64,000 nt of DNA from Archangium lansingense (GTDB lineage Bacteria; Myxococcota; Myxococcia; Myxococcales; Myxococcaceae), in assembly GCF_026626635.1 (NCBI RefSeq), contig NZ_JAPNKA010000001.1, positions 13,394,001 to 13,458,000 of the forward strand. The letters are read 5' to 3'. Below, piece by piece: positions 27,075 to 36,262 of this stretch. The notes beneath the pieces are model-generated. The model did not search any database, had not been told where the DNA came from, and saw nothing but the letters and a program-made list of their open reading frames with translations. Position numbers and translations under genes: made by a program. The stretch's first letter is position 1, and the number at the start of each line of letters is the position of its first letter.

Positions 27075-28451
27075 TCAGACCTCGAGGAATTTGATACCGG
27101 TGATGCCCTCGGCCTCCATGGCTGACTTGACGTGCTCGGAGACGATGAGGACCACCAGCCATCCCCAGGGCCGGAAGACATGGGCCTTCCCTATCTTCGC
27201 CGGGTCCACCTTGAGCCCTCGAACGTTCTGGTATTCGCCTACTCTGTCTGGCTCCCCATCCTCTGGTCCCCAATAAAACACCTCGTCACACCGGGCATCG
27301 TCGACGCATCGGATGACCTGCAGGGCGTTGAGGATGAACCAGGGCTCCGTCTGCCCCTCCACTTCCACGGGGATGAACTGCACCTCCTTCTGGAGCCCCA
27401 GACGCTCGAAGAGCGAAACCACCCGCCGGTGGACGATGGGAATCCCCATGGTCTCTGTGTATTCGAGCGCAACGCCCTCCGGCTTCACAGGGAAGCGAAT
27501 TGAACTCTTGATGTCCAAGACTCTTCCCTCCTTGAACTGCCAGGTGTCTATCCATGTTCCTTGTTCATCGACAGGCAATCGCAGATGCCAGCGCCCCGGA
27601 ACATACACATCGTCATACATTTCATAATACTTCATCAGCGCGCTCATGGATTTCTCGTGGCCAGCTTGTTGAGCGTGGAGCCCGGCGTACAGACGTCCCC
27701 TGCAATCGACTCCCAGCGCCTTCCCAAACCTCTCCGCCACCGCCTCCAGCTCCTCCCTCGTCCTCGCCTCCTCCGCCTCCTGGTACAGCCTCAGGCACGC
27801 CTGCCCCACGTTGTAGAGCTCCGCCGCGCTGTACGTCAGCAGCAGCCCCACTGTCACCGCTCCCGCCAACGCCTTGGAGAACACTGGCTCCGGTACCGCC
27901 CACGCCAGCATGTACAGCACCATGGACGTCCCCACCGACAGCAGGACGGCGGGCGAGCTGAACAGCTCCAGCGCCGCCTCCCTCACTCCTTCCCCCATGT
28001 AGCGCGGCGAGAGCCTCAGCGCCTGAAACCACCTGGCACTCTCCAGTGTCCCCGGCAGTTCCACCAGCGCTGGCCCCAGCAGCTCCTCGTACTCCTCCCT
28101 CACCCTCCTCTCCAACGCCGAGGGCCTCGCATCCCCTGGCAGCATCCCCGTCAGGGCCAACATCACTGCCGGGTTCGGCTTCTCCTTCTTCCTCCTGCTC
28201 TCCTGCTGGAATTCCTCCTCCAGCGCCTCCACCACCTCCCTCGCCTCTTCCTCCCTCCACACCCCCAGCGCCGGGTTCGGCTTCAACCCCTTGAAGCTCA
28301 GCCTCAGCCCCTGCCCCTCGTCCCCCTGGTACCCGCTCACTCCCACCGGCTCCAGCACCGGCAGCTTGTCCTCGGCCCTTGCTCGAGTGCCCCCCAGCGC
28401 CATCGCCACCAGCAACACCAGGTAGATGGGTTGAAGGACTCTTGGCTGCAC
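27075..28451 (-). pseudogene. Polymorphic toxin N-terminus fused by deletion to an Imm11 immunity protein
   Basis: One uninterrupted 458-codon frame, GTG 28451 chosen by alignment with the intact toxin at 38818. Residues 1-235 match that toxin's signal peptide (MALGGTRARA), amphipathic region and two membrane segments (SVGTSMVLYMLAWAVPEP; AGAVTVGLLLTYSAAELY). Right after RFGKALG the frame enters, out of phase, a remnant of the toxin 3' end (GRLYAGLHAQQAGHEKS) and then continues in frame as a complete Imm11 protein ending TGIKFLEV. A deletion of about 0.6-0.7 kb near 27707-27715 therefore removed the nuclease domain and fused secretion and immunity regions. It may still encode immunity if translated from the internal ATG (MSALMKYYE). 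Whether the fusion is made is unknown. Confidence 0.75.
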
Positions 28452-28779
28452 GTGTGGCTCCTCCGGCCCTTCGGAATGCAAGGCCGTGGCGGCCAGTGTC
28501 CCTCACCTCGGAGGTGGGGTGCCAGACACAACTCTGACCCGGGGCTCGCGGCCTCACCGCCGCAACGGCCCGGCTTTCACACCGTCGCTAGGTTTGCCCG
28601 AGGCGGACGCACCCGCGACGCTGCACGCCGTAACACCGAGTGCCCCATGGGGGTGCTCAGACCCCTACACCGGCGCCGCGCGGGCCTCGCTTTCCCCAGC
28701 CAGCTCGCGCGAGCGCCGCACTGTCACGTCGGCACCGAGCGTCACCGTAAACCCCGTCAGGTGCTTGCGGAGCGGGGCT
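28452..28779. other. Intergenic region between toxin/immunity fusion and GST
   Basis: About 330 bases without a supported gene. The first 30 bases match the upstream flank of the toxin at 38818, so homology extends past the start codon. The rest shows only scattered short open frames. I see no terminator. Confidence 0.3.
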
Positions 28780-29439
28780 TCAATCCCGGTCCGGCGCCCC
28801 GAGGGGAAAGAGTGGCCGGAACGGCCGCGCTTCCTCCACCGCCCGGGCGAAGGACGGGCGGGCAAGCAACCGCGCGCGGTAGGCACGCAACACGGGAAAC
28901 GCCTCGGAAATCCGGTGCGTCCAGTCCGCGTAGAACAGCGAGGGCGCGGCCGCGCAGTCCGCCAGAGTGAAGTCAGCGCCAGCGGCCCAGGTCCTGCCAG
29001 CCAGCCGCCCTTCGAGCCACGCGTAGGCGCGTTCCAGCTTTTGCGTAGCAAGCGCCAGTCCTTCCTGGCGCTTCACCGGGTCACCTGTCAGCGCACCGTC
29101 TACCGCGTGCTGCGCCGCGTTCATGACGTGCAGGTCGAAGAAGCGGTCGAGGAAGCGCACGTCCAGCGCGGCCATTGGGTCCGCGGGCAACAGGCGCACC
29201 GGCCCGGGATGCACGAGCTGCAGGTACTCGATGATGATGCTGGTCTCGGCGATGTCGCGCTCGCCGTCCACGAGCAGCGGGAACTTGCGCAGCGGCCAGC
29301 GCCGCAGCCACTCCGCCGAGTGCTGCGGCGTCTCCGGCCCGATGCAGCGGAAATCGAAGGGAATGCCGTTCTCGTACAGCGCGATGAGCACTTTCTGCGT
29401 GTACGAGGAGAAGGGATGACCATAGAGCGCGAGTGACAT
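28780..29439 (-). CDS. Glutathione S-transferase family protein
   Basis: A 219-aa GST, start ATG 29439, placed 10 bases after an excellent AGGAGGT ribosome-binding site. The thioredoxin fold is visible (SLALYGHPFSSYTQKVLIAL, then FPLLVDGERDIAETSIIIEYL with the glutathione-contacting ET). The C-terminal helical half contains AAGADFTLADCAAAPSLFYAD. The first 13 residues (GHPFSSYTQKVLIALYE) match the family that catalyses conjugation or isomerisation with a Ser/Cys active site rather than Tyr. It is divergent from the lipoprotein gene at 29625. Confidence 0.88.
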   Translation of the reverse strand: MSLALYGHPFSSYTQKVLIALYENGIPFDFRCIGPETPQHSAEWLRRWPLRKFPLLVDGERDIAETSIIIEYLQLVHPGPVRLLPADPMAALDVRFLDRFFDLHVMNAAQHAVDGALTGDPVKRQEGLALATQKLERAYAWLEGRLAGRTWAAGADFTLADCAAAPSLFYADWTHRISEAFPVLRAYRARLLARPSFARAVEEARPFRPLFPLGAPDRD

Positions 29440-29624
29440 TGTGTGACCTCCTAATCCAAACCGATTGCAGTTTGCAACCGGTTTATCTCTCTCCTCGCAG
29501 ACCGGCCGAAGGGGCTGACCACGTCCGGCCTGCTGACGCGACGACGCGCTCCGGAACACCGGCAGACAGGAGCATTGCCGCTTTCTGGCGGGAGTACGGG
29601 TGCTCCTCGAGTAGAAGGGGTCGT

Positions 29625-30122
29625 ATGCGAGTCTTCCTGGTGGTTCTCCATCTCGCGGTGGTCTTGCCGGGCTGCACTGAAAGCGGCCGAACTGCCGACT
29701 TGAAGACCCGGCTGACAGGACGATGGTTTCCGGGAAGCGCCGAGGAAGATGCCCATGAAATAGACGGCTGCTTCTGCGGAAGATGCCTGAACATCCAGTT
29801 CGATAAAACCGACGACAGCCTCTGCGTCGAGTCGAATCAGATCTCCGTCAGCGCCTATTACGAGCTGGATGAAGCCAACAAGAGGGTGGCCATCTACTTC
29901 AAGGAGCCCACCGATCTGGGGACCGGAGGAGCGTTGCTGCCATGGGATGAGTTCGATCGAAAGAAGCCCATCGCCATGATCGACGCGTCCGGCGTCGACA
30001 AGAACACCCTCCAGGTGAAATGGCTTGGCTTCACGAAGAAAGCTGGAAGCAAAGAAAAGCAGTCGTATGGAGACTTTGGCGGTGACTACGCGGGGGTCTA
30101 TCACAAACGGGGAAACAAGTAG
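29625..30122 (+). CDS. Putative lipoprotein
   Basis: A 165-aa protein from ATG 29625, with AGAAGGGG 5 bases upstream; frames from 29433 add an unsupported leader. The signal peptide ends in VVLPGC, a lipobox. The mature part has two adjacent cysteine pairs (DGCFCGRCLNIQF) and a beta-rich remainder (KRVAIYFKEPTDLG, LQVKWLGFTKKAG). No family is recognised. It converges on the DUF1801/SRPBCC gene. Confidence 0.65.
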   Translation: MRVFLVVLHLAVVLPGCTESGRTADLKTRLTGRWFPGSAEEDAHEIDGCFCGRCLNIQFDKTDDSLCVESNQISVSAYYELDEANKRVAIYFKEPTDLGTGGALLPWDEFDRKKPIAMIDASGVDKNTLQVKWLGFTKKAGSKEKQSYGDFGGDYAGVYHKRGNK

Positions 30123-30173
30123 GAAGGCGGGCCGGGCCTGGTCAGGGCCTCACTGAAGAACCCCCCGCTCACC

Positions 30174-31199
30174 CTACGCGAGCGCTTCGAGCACCTTGGA
30201 CCAGTGCTGGCGCATCGCCTCGCGGGCCTTCGCGTCTGGCAGCTTCTCCATATGGACGTGGAAGGAGACGCCTCGCGCCTTCGGTACCAGCGTGAGCTGC
30301 AGTGTCGCGGGTTTCTTCCATCCATCTGGCTGCCAGGTCATGCGGATGCGCTGCCCGGGCTTTACCACCCGGACCTCGCCGCGTACTCCGGGGACTCCAC
30401 GGCGCTTGGGAACCTCGTAGCTCGCCCCCGGCTCGAGCGTCAGCGTCGCGCCGACACCGAGCCATCGCTCCGCCTGTGTTGCAACCCGCTCCCACATGTC
30501 ATGGGCACTCACCGGCAGCGTGCGGACCACTCCCACCTGGAAGCCCGTCGCCGCCGTCTCGCCCACGATCCGCTTGCCGCGGGCCTGCTCGTACGCCACG
30601 GCAATGGACTGCTGCCACCACCCGGACTCCACCTCTCGGGCCAGGTGCGAGACGAGCTGCTTGTGGTTCAGCTCACCTGCCCCTGCCGCGTCCAGCACAC
30701 GCATCCACCCCTTCCAGTCCCGCCCGGTCGCCTCCTTCACGGCGCTGTCGGTCACGCGTTCGGTGATGAGCGCCTTCTTCGTGGCCGCCTTCTTCGTGGC
30801 CGCCTTCTTCGTGGCCGCGGGCTTCTTCCCGCTCGCGGCAATCTCCTCGAGCCGCGCCTGCACCAGCGTCTTCACCAGCTTCGCCGGGAGCGGCTTGTCG
30901 GGCGGGAAGGTCACGCCGCTCTTCGACGTGGCATAGCCGTCCAGCTGCGCCTTCAGCGCCGGCACCACGCTGCCGCTGAAGGGGTAGTAGCCGCAGTGGG
31001 TCTTGAAGAAGGCGAAACCGGCCACGGCCTTCCCGTCCACCTTGAAGGTGGGCATCTGGTAGCTGATGGTTTCGACCGCCCCCGGAAGCAGCTTGCGGAG
31101 CTGTATGCGCAGCGCCCCCAGCGTCTTCTTCGCCGCCGGGTCCTTCAGTTCCGCCAGGTATGCATCGATGGGCTGCAACTCTCTCGGATTCGTCGCCAT
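30174..31199 (-). CDS. DUF1801 / SRPBCC-like fusion protein
   Basis: A 341-aa protein. Residues 1-115 form a DUF1801 (YdhG-like) domain (KTLGALRIQLRKLLPGAVETISYQMPTF is split; GFAFFKTHCGYYPFSGSVVPAL). A short alanine/lysine linker in which ATKKA recurs three times (around 128-142) joins a second module, DUF4287-like (RDWKGWMRVLDAAGAGELNHK), and a final SRPBCC/AHSA1-type cavity domain (VVKPGQRIRMTWQPDGWKKPA). The lysine-rich linker looks like a tether and could contact nucleic acid. DUF1801 proteins are often linked to iron or frataxin-like functions in annotation, but none is established here. Confidence 0.75.
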   Translation of the reverse strand: MATNPRELQPIDAYLAELKDPAAKKTLGALRIQLRKLLPGAVETISYQMPTFKVDGKAVAGFAFFKTHCGYYPFSGSVVPALKAQLDGYATSKSGVTFPPDKPLPAKLVKTLVQARLEEIAASGKKPAATKKAATKKAATKKALITERVTDSAVKEATGRDWKGWMRVLDAAGAGELNHKQLVSHLAREVESGWWQQSIAVAYEQARGKRIVGETAATGFQVGVVRTLPVSAHDMWERVATQAERWLGVGATLTLEPGASYEVPKRRGVPGVRGEVRVVKPGQRIRMTWQPDGWKKPATLQLTLVPKARGVSFHVHMEKLPDAKAREAMRQHWSKVLEALA

Positions 31200-31230
31200 G
31201 CGCTTCGAGCCCCTTGGGTGTTCTCAGAAC

Positions 31231-31261
31231 GAGGTGGGTTCGATTCCCACCGCCCGGACCA
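31231..31261 (+). other. tRNA 3'-end-like fragment (T-arm plus acceptor and CCA)
   Basis: GTGGG-TTCGATT-CCCAC is a canonical T-arm with a 5-bp stem. It is followed by CGCCCGG, an A and CCA, as in the 3' end of a tRNA. The upstream bases do not form a D-arm or anticodon arm, so no complete tRNA exists. Such fragments are left as att sites when a genetic element integrates into a tRNA gene. It lies 32 bases upstream of the DUF1801 start, at the left edge of an accessory region. Confidence 0.4.
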
Positions 31262-31564
31262 CGTTCCTTTGTGTGGAACATAGAATGAGCCGCTCCCAGG
31301 CGGGAAGTCATGCCCCCGGAGGAGCCATCTACGCGCTCTGCTCTGGCGGTGATTGACATGCCAGCCCTCCTGCCTGACGCGTCAACCGTGGCTCGACATG
31401 TCAGCCGCCACGGTGTGACAGCGCCCGCTCCGAGGAAGGTGGCACGGACCGGACCTGGCTCATGAATTGCTATCAGTCCCTGCGCGGGTGCTCAGAAGGA
31501 AGCCAGGAATCCCACACCCGCCTCGTGCCCTCGAGTCGGTACGAGTCACCCGACAAGGACTACC
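31262..31564. other. Intergenic region before the lipase gene
   Basis: About 300 bases with no supported gene. It holds the presumed promoter of the lipase gene, with AGGAC 3 bases before the ATG at 31565. I saw no clear operator or terminator. Confidence 0.3.
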
Positions 31565-32803
31565 ATGCAACTCCCTACCCTCAATCTCTGTCAGCAGGCC
31601 TTCATCCTCTCTCATGAGGCCAACTACCTGGGTAACGCCAACGAGTCGGGCCTTCCCTTCGCGCTGGCCTTCGAGTTGGCGGAGCACCTCAACAAAGCCG
31701 TGTTTCCCAATCTGGGCGGTAAGTGGTCGCTCGCCTGGGGCCCCGTGGTCTACGCTCCCCTGGGCGTCCCAGCCAATGCCATGTACGTCGCGGCGAATCC
31801 CGACCGGTCCGCCTACTTCGTTGCCATCGCGGGGACCAACTTCAATGCCCTCCTGAGTGACGTCATCCTGGAGGACAACTGCGTCATCGGCGCGATCCCC
31901 TGGGCGCAGGCGTTCCCGTCGCTGGGTGGGTGCAATGGGCCCTCCGGCTTCGACACTCCGCACATCTCGCAAGGGACCCAGCTTGGCGTCAACACCCTGC
32001 TGAACATGGTCGACAACCTGACCCAGAAGAGCCTGGTGGATTTCCTGTGCTCGGTGGGCTCGAGCAGTTCGAAGACGCTGATCTTCACCGGCCACAGTCT
32101 CGGTGGCGCGCTTGCGCCGACGCTCGCCCTGGCCCTCGCGACTTCGAAGGGCACGAGGTTCAGCACCACGAACTGGGGCCAGGTGCACGTGCTCCCGACG
32201 GCCGGCCCCACTCCTGGCGACGAGAACTTCTCCAAGCTCTTCCAGCAGGTGTTCCCGCCGGTCAGCCTGGGCCTGGCACAGGACTATTTCGCCTGGAACC
32301 AGAACATCTGGAACAGCCTCGACGCCGTGCCGCACGCATGGGTCACCTCCATGATCAGCGAGATTCCCTCCCTCTATCCCGCGCCCTGGGTGACGGGAAC
32401 GACCGGCGTTCCCCCGCAGCCGATGCCTTCGGGTCTCCAGAAGCAGCTCGAGGGAGCCACCATGTCCTCGCTGCTTTTCGGCATCAACGCCCTCAGCCCC
32501 TTCACGATGCTCCCAAACATCCAGGTGAAGGGCACCTTCAACGAGCAGTACCCCATCACCGGTAACGATTCCGATGCCCTCAGCGCCGCCTTCATGGCGC
32601 AGGTCGGTTACCAGCACGTCGATGCCTACGCGAAATTCTTCAGCGTCCACGAGCAGGTCACCTCGGTCGCGCAGGAGGGCATTCGCCAGAGGAGCGCGGG
32701 GATGATGGCCGCCATCAAGCGAATGGCCGAGAAGCCGAAGCGCCGCGCGGCCGTGGAGGACATGATTCAGCGCCTGGACAAGAAAGTCCGCAACGCGGGG
32801 TAA
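31565..32803 (+). CDS. Lipase family protein (class 3-like alpha/beta hydrolase)
   Basis: A 412-aa protein with the nucleophile elbow FTGHSLGGALAPTLALALA, catalytic serine Ser178. Upstream strands YFVAIAGTNFNALLSD and downstream VHVLPTAGPTPGDENF fit the class 3 lipase fold (PF01764), where the Asp of the triad lies in the PTPGDENF type motif. No signal peptide is evident (it starts MQLPTLNLCQQAFIL), so export, if any, is by another route. The C-terminus ends in a lysine/arginine-rich helix (KPKRRAAVEDMIQRLDKK). It is a single-gene unit. Confidence 0.8.
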   Translation: MQLPTLNLCQQAFILSHEANYLGNANESGLPFALAFELAEHLNKAVFPNLGGKWSLAWGPVVYAPLGVPANAMYVAANPDRSAYFVAIAGTNFNALLSDVILEDNCVIGAIPWAQAFPSLGGCNGPSGFDTPHISQGTQLGVNTLLNMVDNLTQKSLVDFLCSVGSSSSKTLIFTGHSLGGALAPTLALALATSKGTRFSTTNWGQVHVLPTAGPTPGDENFSKLFQQVFPPVSLGLAQDYFAWNQNIWNSLDAVPHAWVTSMISEIPSLYPAPWVTGTTGVPPQPMPSGLQKQLEGATMSSLLFGINALSPFTMLPNIQVKGTFNEQYPITGNDSDALSAAFMAQVGYQHVDAYAKFFSVHEQVTSVAQEGIRQRSAGMMAAIKRMAEKPKRRAAVEDMIQRLDKKVRNAG

Positions 32804-32990
32804 GCTCAGTCAGGAGTCGTAGTGGGCGGCATCGCGATGTCGGTGGTGCGGGGCCGGCTGGACGAGCAGGAGCCAGCCGCCTACGCCCGCGAGGGCCGGG
32901 CCTTCGCCGATCGCCTGACCCAGGCCCTCATGGCGGCTCCACCGTTCGGAGGACACGCGGTGGACGTGCCCTGGTCCATCCAGGCTCCGC

Positions 32991-33886
32991 TCAGCTTCCG
33001 GTGCGCGGAGACCGTTCAGTGCGGCCATCGTCGTACAGCTCGATCAGCCCGGTCACCTTGCCGGAGGCCTCCGTCTCCATGCGGAAGCGGAGGACGTCCC
33101 GACCATCGTCGAGTGTGAAGGTGTCCGCCGTCATCGGGACGGCGCGGAGCTTGCGCCCCGGCCAGAGGAACCAGAGCGAGCCGTTCTCGTAGCTCAAGGT
33201 GAGCTTCCCGTAGCTGCCCGCGAAGCTCTTCAGCACCTCGGCGCTCGGCGTCACCGGGTTGGCGAGCGCCTCCACCTTCTGGAGGGCCCAGGCGAACTTC
33301 TGCTTCCGTTCCGCGTCCTGGGCCTGGTCGTGGAGCTTCTTCAGCGCATCACGGTGGGCGGCCACGAGCGCCTTGTCCGCCGGGACCTGGAGGTCCGGCG
33401 TCACTCCGGTGCCTTCCCAGTTGGTGCCGGTGATGGGGCTCACCGCGCGGCCGAAGGGAATGAGCGCCAGCAGGTGCACATCGGCGAGGAAGTGGGGCCT
33501 GACCGGATGAGCACCGCCGCCGGTCGTCTCACCGACGATGGTGGCCCGCTTGATGGTGATGAGCTGGACCATCGACGGGGAGCCGCCGCCGTTCTGGCGC
33601 AGGTCGATGATCACCGCGTCGGAGTGGGCCAGGAGGTTCATGGCTGCGGTGGCGGTCTCCCCCGCCAGCTCCGCGCCGACGAAGCCGCGCAGGTCGAGGT
33701 AACCCACGTTCCCGGAGAGCTGCTCCACCTTCGCGAAGCCGAAGTTCATGGCCGCCAGCTCGCGGTTCATCTTCTCGCGAGCGGCCGCGGCACCGGGCGC
33801 GTTGGGCTCCAGGTCTGGGGGCTGTGCGGGCGCGTAGAGGATGCGCAGGTGCTTGTCCTTGCTCACCGCCTGGAGGTCGCTCGGAG
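32991..33886 (-). pseudogene. S41 peptidase relic lacking its catalytic serine
   Basis: The frame contains SKDKHLRILYAP, then NVGYLDLRGF, DLRQNGGGSPSMVQL and KRATIVGETTGGGAHP, the C-terminal protease domain of IRBP-type S41 peptidases. Intact members have about 50-60 residues between GGGSP and KRATIVG, with a strand that carries the SAAEEF nucleophile. Here VQLITI runs straight into KRATIV, so that stretch with the active serine has been deleted in frame. The N-terminal signal peptide and first domain are also missing; the frame only opens near TPSDLQAV. It cannot be an active protease. It is a disabled gene fragment, possibly still translated. Confidence 0.72.
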
Positions 33887-34066
33887 TCCTCTCGGGTTGG
33901 GGGCGGGTATACCCCCGAGGTGAGTGAGCCAGCGAGCGGGGAAATGATGCACACGCTCCTCGGGCCAGGTCTCGAATCCAGCGCCCTCAATGCTTAGCAA
34001 CAGCACCCCCACTCAGAGAGCAGCCAGGCGCGGGCCGCCTCCAGCCAGGCCCCTCCCGCCCCCAGC

Positions 34067-34669
34067 TCAGACCTCGAGGAATTTGATACCGGTGATGCCC
34101 TCGGCCTCCATGGCTGACTTGACGTGCTCGGAGACGATGAGGACGACCTTCCAACCCCAGGGGCGGAAGACGTGGGCGTCCCCTACCTTCTCCACGTCCA
34201 CCTTCAGCCCCGCGACGTTACGGTACTGGCCCTCCTTGTCCGGGCGGTTGTCCTCCGGCAGCCAGTAGAGCACCTCCTCACACCGGGCATCGTCGATGCA
34301 CCGGATGATTCGCAAGGCATTGAGGATGAACCAGGGCTGCGTCTGCCCCTCCACCTCCACGGGGATGAACTGCACCTCCTTCTGGAGCCCCAGGCGCTCG
34401 AAGAGCGAGACCACCCGCCGATGGACGATGGGTGTCCCCATAGCCTCACTGAATTCGAGCGCACTGCCCACCGGCTTCATGGACAAGCGGATGGGCCTCT
34501 CGACTTCCAGTACTCGTCCCTCCTTGAACCGGTAGGTGTCAAACAACTCGCGCTCGCTCTCAGGGAGGCCCTCACCCTCGCCATCTTCGAAGAGAGGCAT
34601 CCTCAAATGCCAACGACCTGGGATGTATACGTCGTCGTATAATTCATAATACTTCATCAGTGCGGTCAT
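34067..34669 (-). CDS. Imm11 family immunity protein, orphan copy
   Basis: A 200-aa protein of the Imm11 (DUF1629-type) family: YDDVYIPGRWHLRMP, GTPIVHRRVVSLFERLGLQ, FILNALRIIRCIDDA and the invariant end GITGIKFLEV. It is closely similar to the copies at 27075 and 36852, most strongly over the last 120 codons. It has no toxin gene upstream: only CTGGCCACGAGAAATCC of a toxin 3' end survives before its ATG (compare 37460-37480). It may protect the cell from related toxins released by neighbours. Target recognition would differ through the variable segment FEDGEGEGLPESERE. Confidence 0.82.
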   Translation of the reverse strand: MTALMKYYELYDDVYIPGRWHLRMPLFEDGEGEGLPESERELFDTYRFKEGRVLEVERPIRLSMKPVGSALEFSEAMGTPIVHRRVVSLFERLGLQKEVQFIPVEVEGQTQPWFILNALRIIRCIDDARCEEVLYWLPEDNRPDKEGQYRNVAGLKVDVEKVGDAHVFRPWGWKVVLIVSEHVKSAMEAEGITGIKFLEV

Positions 34670-34756
34670 GGATTTCTCGTGGCCAGCTCATGAAGTCTAG
34701 CGTGAACCGCAAAGCGCATCGGCTACTCGGTTCCTTCTTCGCTATGGACACGGAAT

Positions 34757-35776
34757 TTAGAAGTCCGAGAAATCAAGAGTGACGAGCGACTTGCGCAGGT
34801 TGAGCCCCAGATCCTTAACATACTGGATGAACAGCAGATGAACGCCGTTCCCTCGGCCGGGGAAACGGACGCGCCAAAAATAGGCACCACCCGAATCGTG
34901 TGGCTCGTTGAAGTCGAGCAGGTCGGATTCCGAAAGAAGCGCCAGATCTCCGTCGAGATCGTCACCATGATAGATGCGGCGCAGCTTGGGATCGCTGATC
35001 CGAAAGTCCTCGCTGAAGCTCGTCAATTCCTCGTCCCGGCGTTCAATGAGGAGCTTGAATACCTCGCGCGTCAGCCGAGGCAGCGCTGCAAGCTTGGCGC
35101 TCAGCTCGACAATCGCCTTCTCCGCCTCGCCGCGATCTATCGGCTCTTTCTTGGCAGCAAAATGCGCCTCCATTTTAGAGGCATCCGAGAGCTGCGGCTT
35201 CGGAAGCGCTTCAATAAAATTGTCGATGCTGGTGGGGAAGCGACCTTCGTCGTCGGGTATCTCCAGCTCGATTCTAACCCGGCGCGTCTCGCTCGACACA
35301 TAGCCGGCAAGGTCCCTTAGGGCGTCGATCGAAAGCGACATGATGTGGCTGCAGACGTCGTTGAAGTCCCAGACCATCTCTGGTTTGAAACCGAAGCGTT
35401 CATAGGGCTCACCCGTGAAGGTGTAGGTGCCCTGCTTCTCCCCGATAATCAGAATGCGAATGTTCGGATATCTCGCGCGCTGCTCCTCGTCGATGTTCTC
35501 CAGCGTCTCCTTTACCTTGGCACCGGACTTGTCGGCGGTGACTTGGAAGGCCCAGCCCTTGGTGGCGTCTCCGAGATCAAGACCGGGATTGTTGGAACGC
35601 TGGGCGTTGAGGTTGGACAGCCCGAGGGTGAGAACCCGATTGAGCACTTCCTTGGCGAAGCCTTCGACATGCGTGTGGATGTCGAACAGGTGTAGCCGCG
35701 CCCGCTGCTTGGCCTGCGCTGCAATGCCCGCCAAGTCATCAACGATCTGACCGATAAGATGACCTCGAGTAAGCAT
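34757..35776 (-). CDS. SMEK-domain protein
   Basis: A 339-aa protein with AGGAG 6 bases upstream of the ATG at 35776. The first 140 residues, MLTRGHLIGQIVDDLAG, then AQRSNNPGLDLGD and AFQVTADKSGAKVKETLENI, match the SMEK domain, seen in proteins next to phage-defence and toxin genes. The rest is helical, with DRGEAEKAIVELSAKLAAL and a C-terminal strand-rich part ending SLVTLDFSDF. Base composition is visibly less GC-rich than the neighbours and the codon choice differs, which suggests recent transfer. It is bounded by an orphan Imm11 gene and a broken IS701 element. The activity of the domain is not settled. Confidence 0.75.
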   Translation of the reverse strand: MLTRGHLIGQIVDDLAGIAAQAKQRARLHLFDIHTHVEGFAKEVLNRVLTLGLSNLNAQRSNNPGLDLGDATKGWAFQVTADKSGAKVKETLENIDEEQRARYPNIRILIIGEKQGTYTFTGEPYERFGFKPEMVWDFNDVCSHIMSLSIDALRDLAGYVSSETRRVRIELEIPDDEGRFPTSIDNFIEALPKPQLSDASKMEAHFAAKKEPIDRGEAEKAIVELSAKLAALPRLTREVFKLLIERRDEELTSFSEDFRISDPKLRRIYHGDDLDGDLALLSESDLLDFNEPHDSGGAYFWRVRFPGRGNGVHLLFIQYVKDLGLNLRKSLVTLDFSDF

Positions 35777-35870
35777 TTGTGGCTCCTGTGTAGTTGGCAC
35801 GAACTTGAACTGTAAGCACTCCGCCCGGCGTCCCTTACATGTAAATCGCGAGCAGGCTAACACTACCTGA

Positions 35871-36262
35871 TCAGATCTGTGATGGCCCTCGAGGAGGAGC
35901 GCGGGCGCCGATGGAGCGCAGGCAGAGCGGGCAGTGGCCGATGCGACGCAGCAGTAGGTGCTGAAGGCGGCGGCGCACCTCGGGCAGGGGCCACCGCGTT
36001 CTGCTCCGGGGAAAAAGCGCCCGACGCAGGGCGAGGAAGCCGTGGGCCACCATGCAGAGGGTGGCATGGAGGTGGAAGCCTCGCCACGTTCGCCCCTCGA
36101 AGTGGTCCAGTCCCACCTCGCCTTTCAACTCCTGGTAGCCACGCTCCACTCGCCAGCGTAGCTTGGACAAGCGCACCAACTCCTTGAGCGGCGTGTCCGC
36201 CGGAAGCGACGAGAGCGAGTACTTCGTCGGGGCCTTCTCCTGCTTGGGCCACTCGTGGAGCA
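35871..36262 (-). pseudogene. IS701-family transposase C-terminal fragment
   Basis: The frame reads LHEWPKQEKAPTKYSLSSLP, then TPLKELVRLSKLRWRVERGY, then QELKGEVGLDHFEGRTWRGF, which is the end of IS701/IS4-type transposases (DDE Glu in QELKGEVGLDHFEGR). The first two thirds of the transposase are absent. Beyond about 36262 the homology stops and a kinase fragment on the other strand begins. No terminal repeat is discernible. Confidence 0.7.

Noticed and set aside
28665..29051. A 128-codon minus-strand frame overlapping the GST gene
   Set aside because: It overlaps the GST coding region out of frame, and its own tail is not assignable to a family.
30800..30826. Lysine-rich tandem repeat in DUF1801 gene
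   Set aside because: A simple linker repeat of a coding gene, not an independent element.
31231..31261. Complete tRNA gene
   Set aside because: Only T-arm and acceptor end are present; no D-arm or anticodon arm upstream.
32822..33118. A plus-strand 98-codon frame after the lipase
   Set aside because: The second half is antisense to the S41 relic, and the first half has no recognisable domain or ribosome-binding site.
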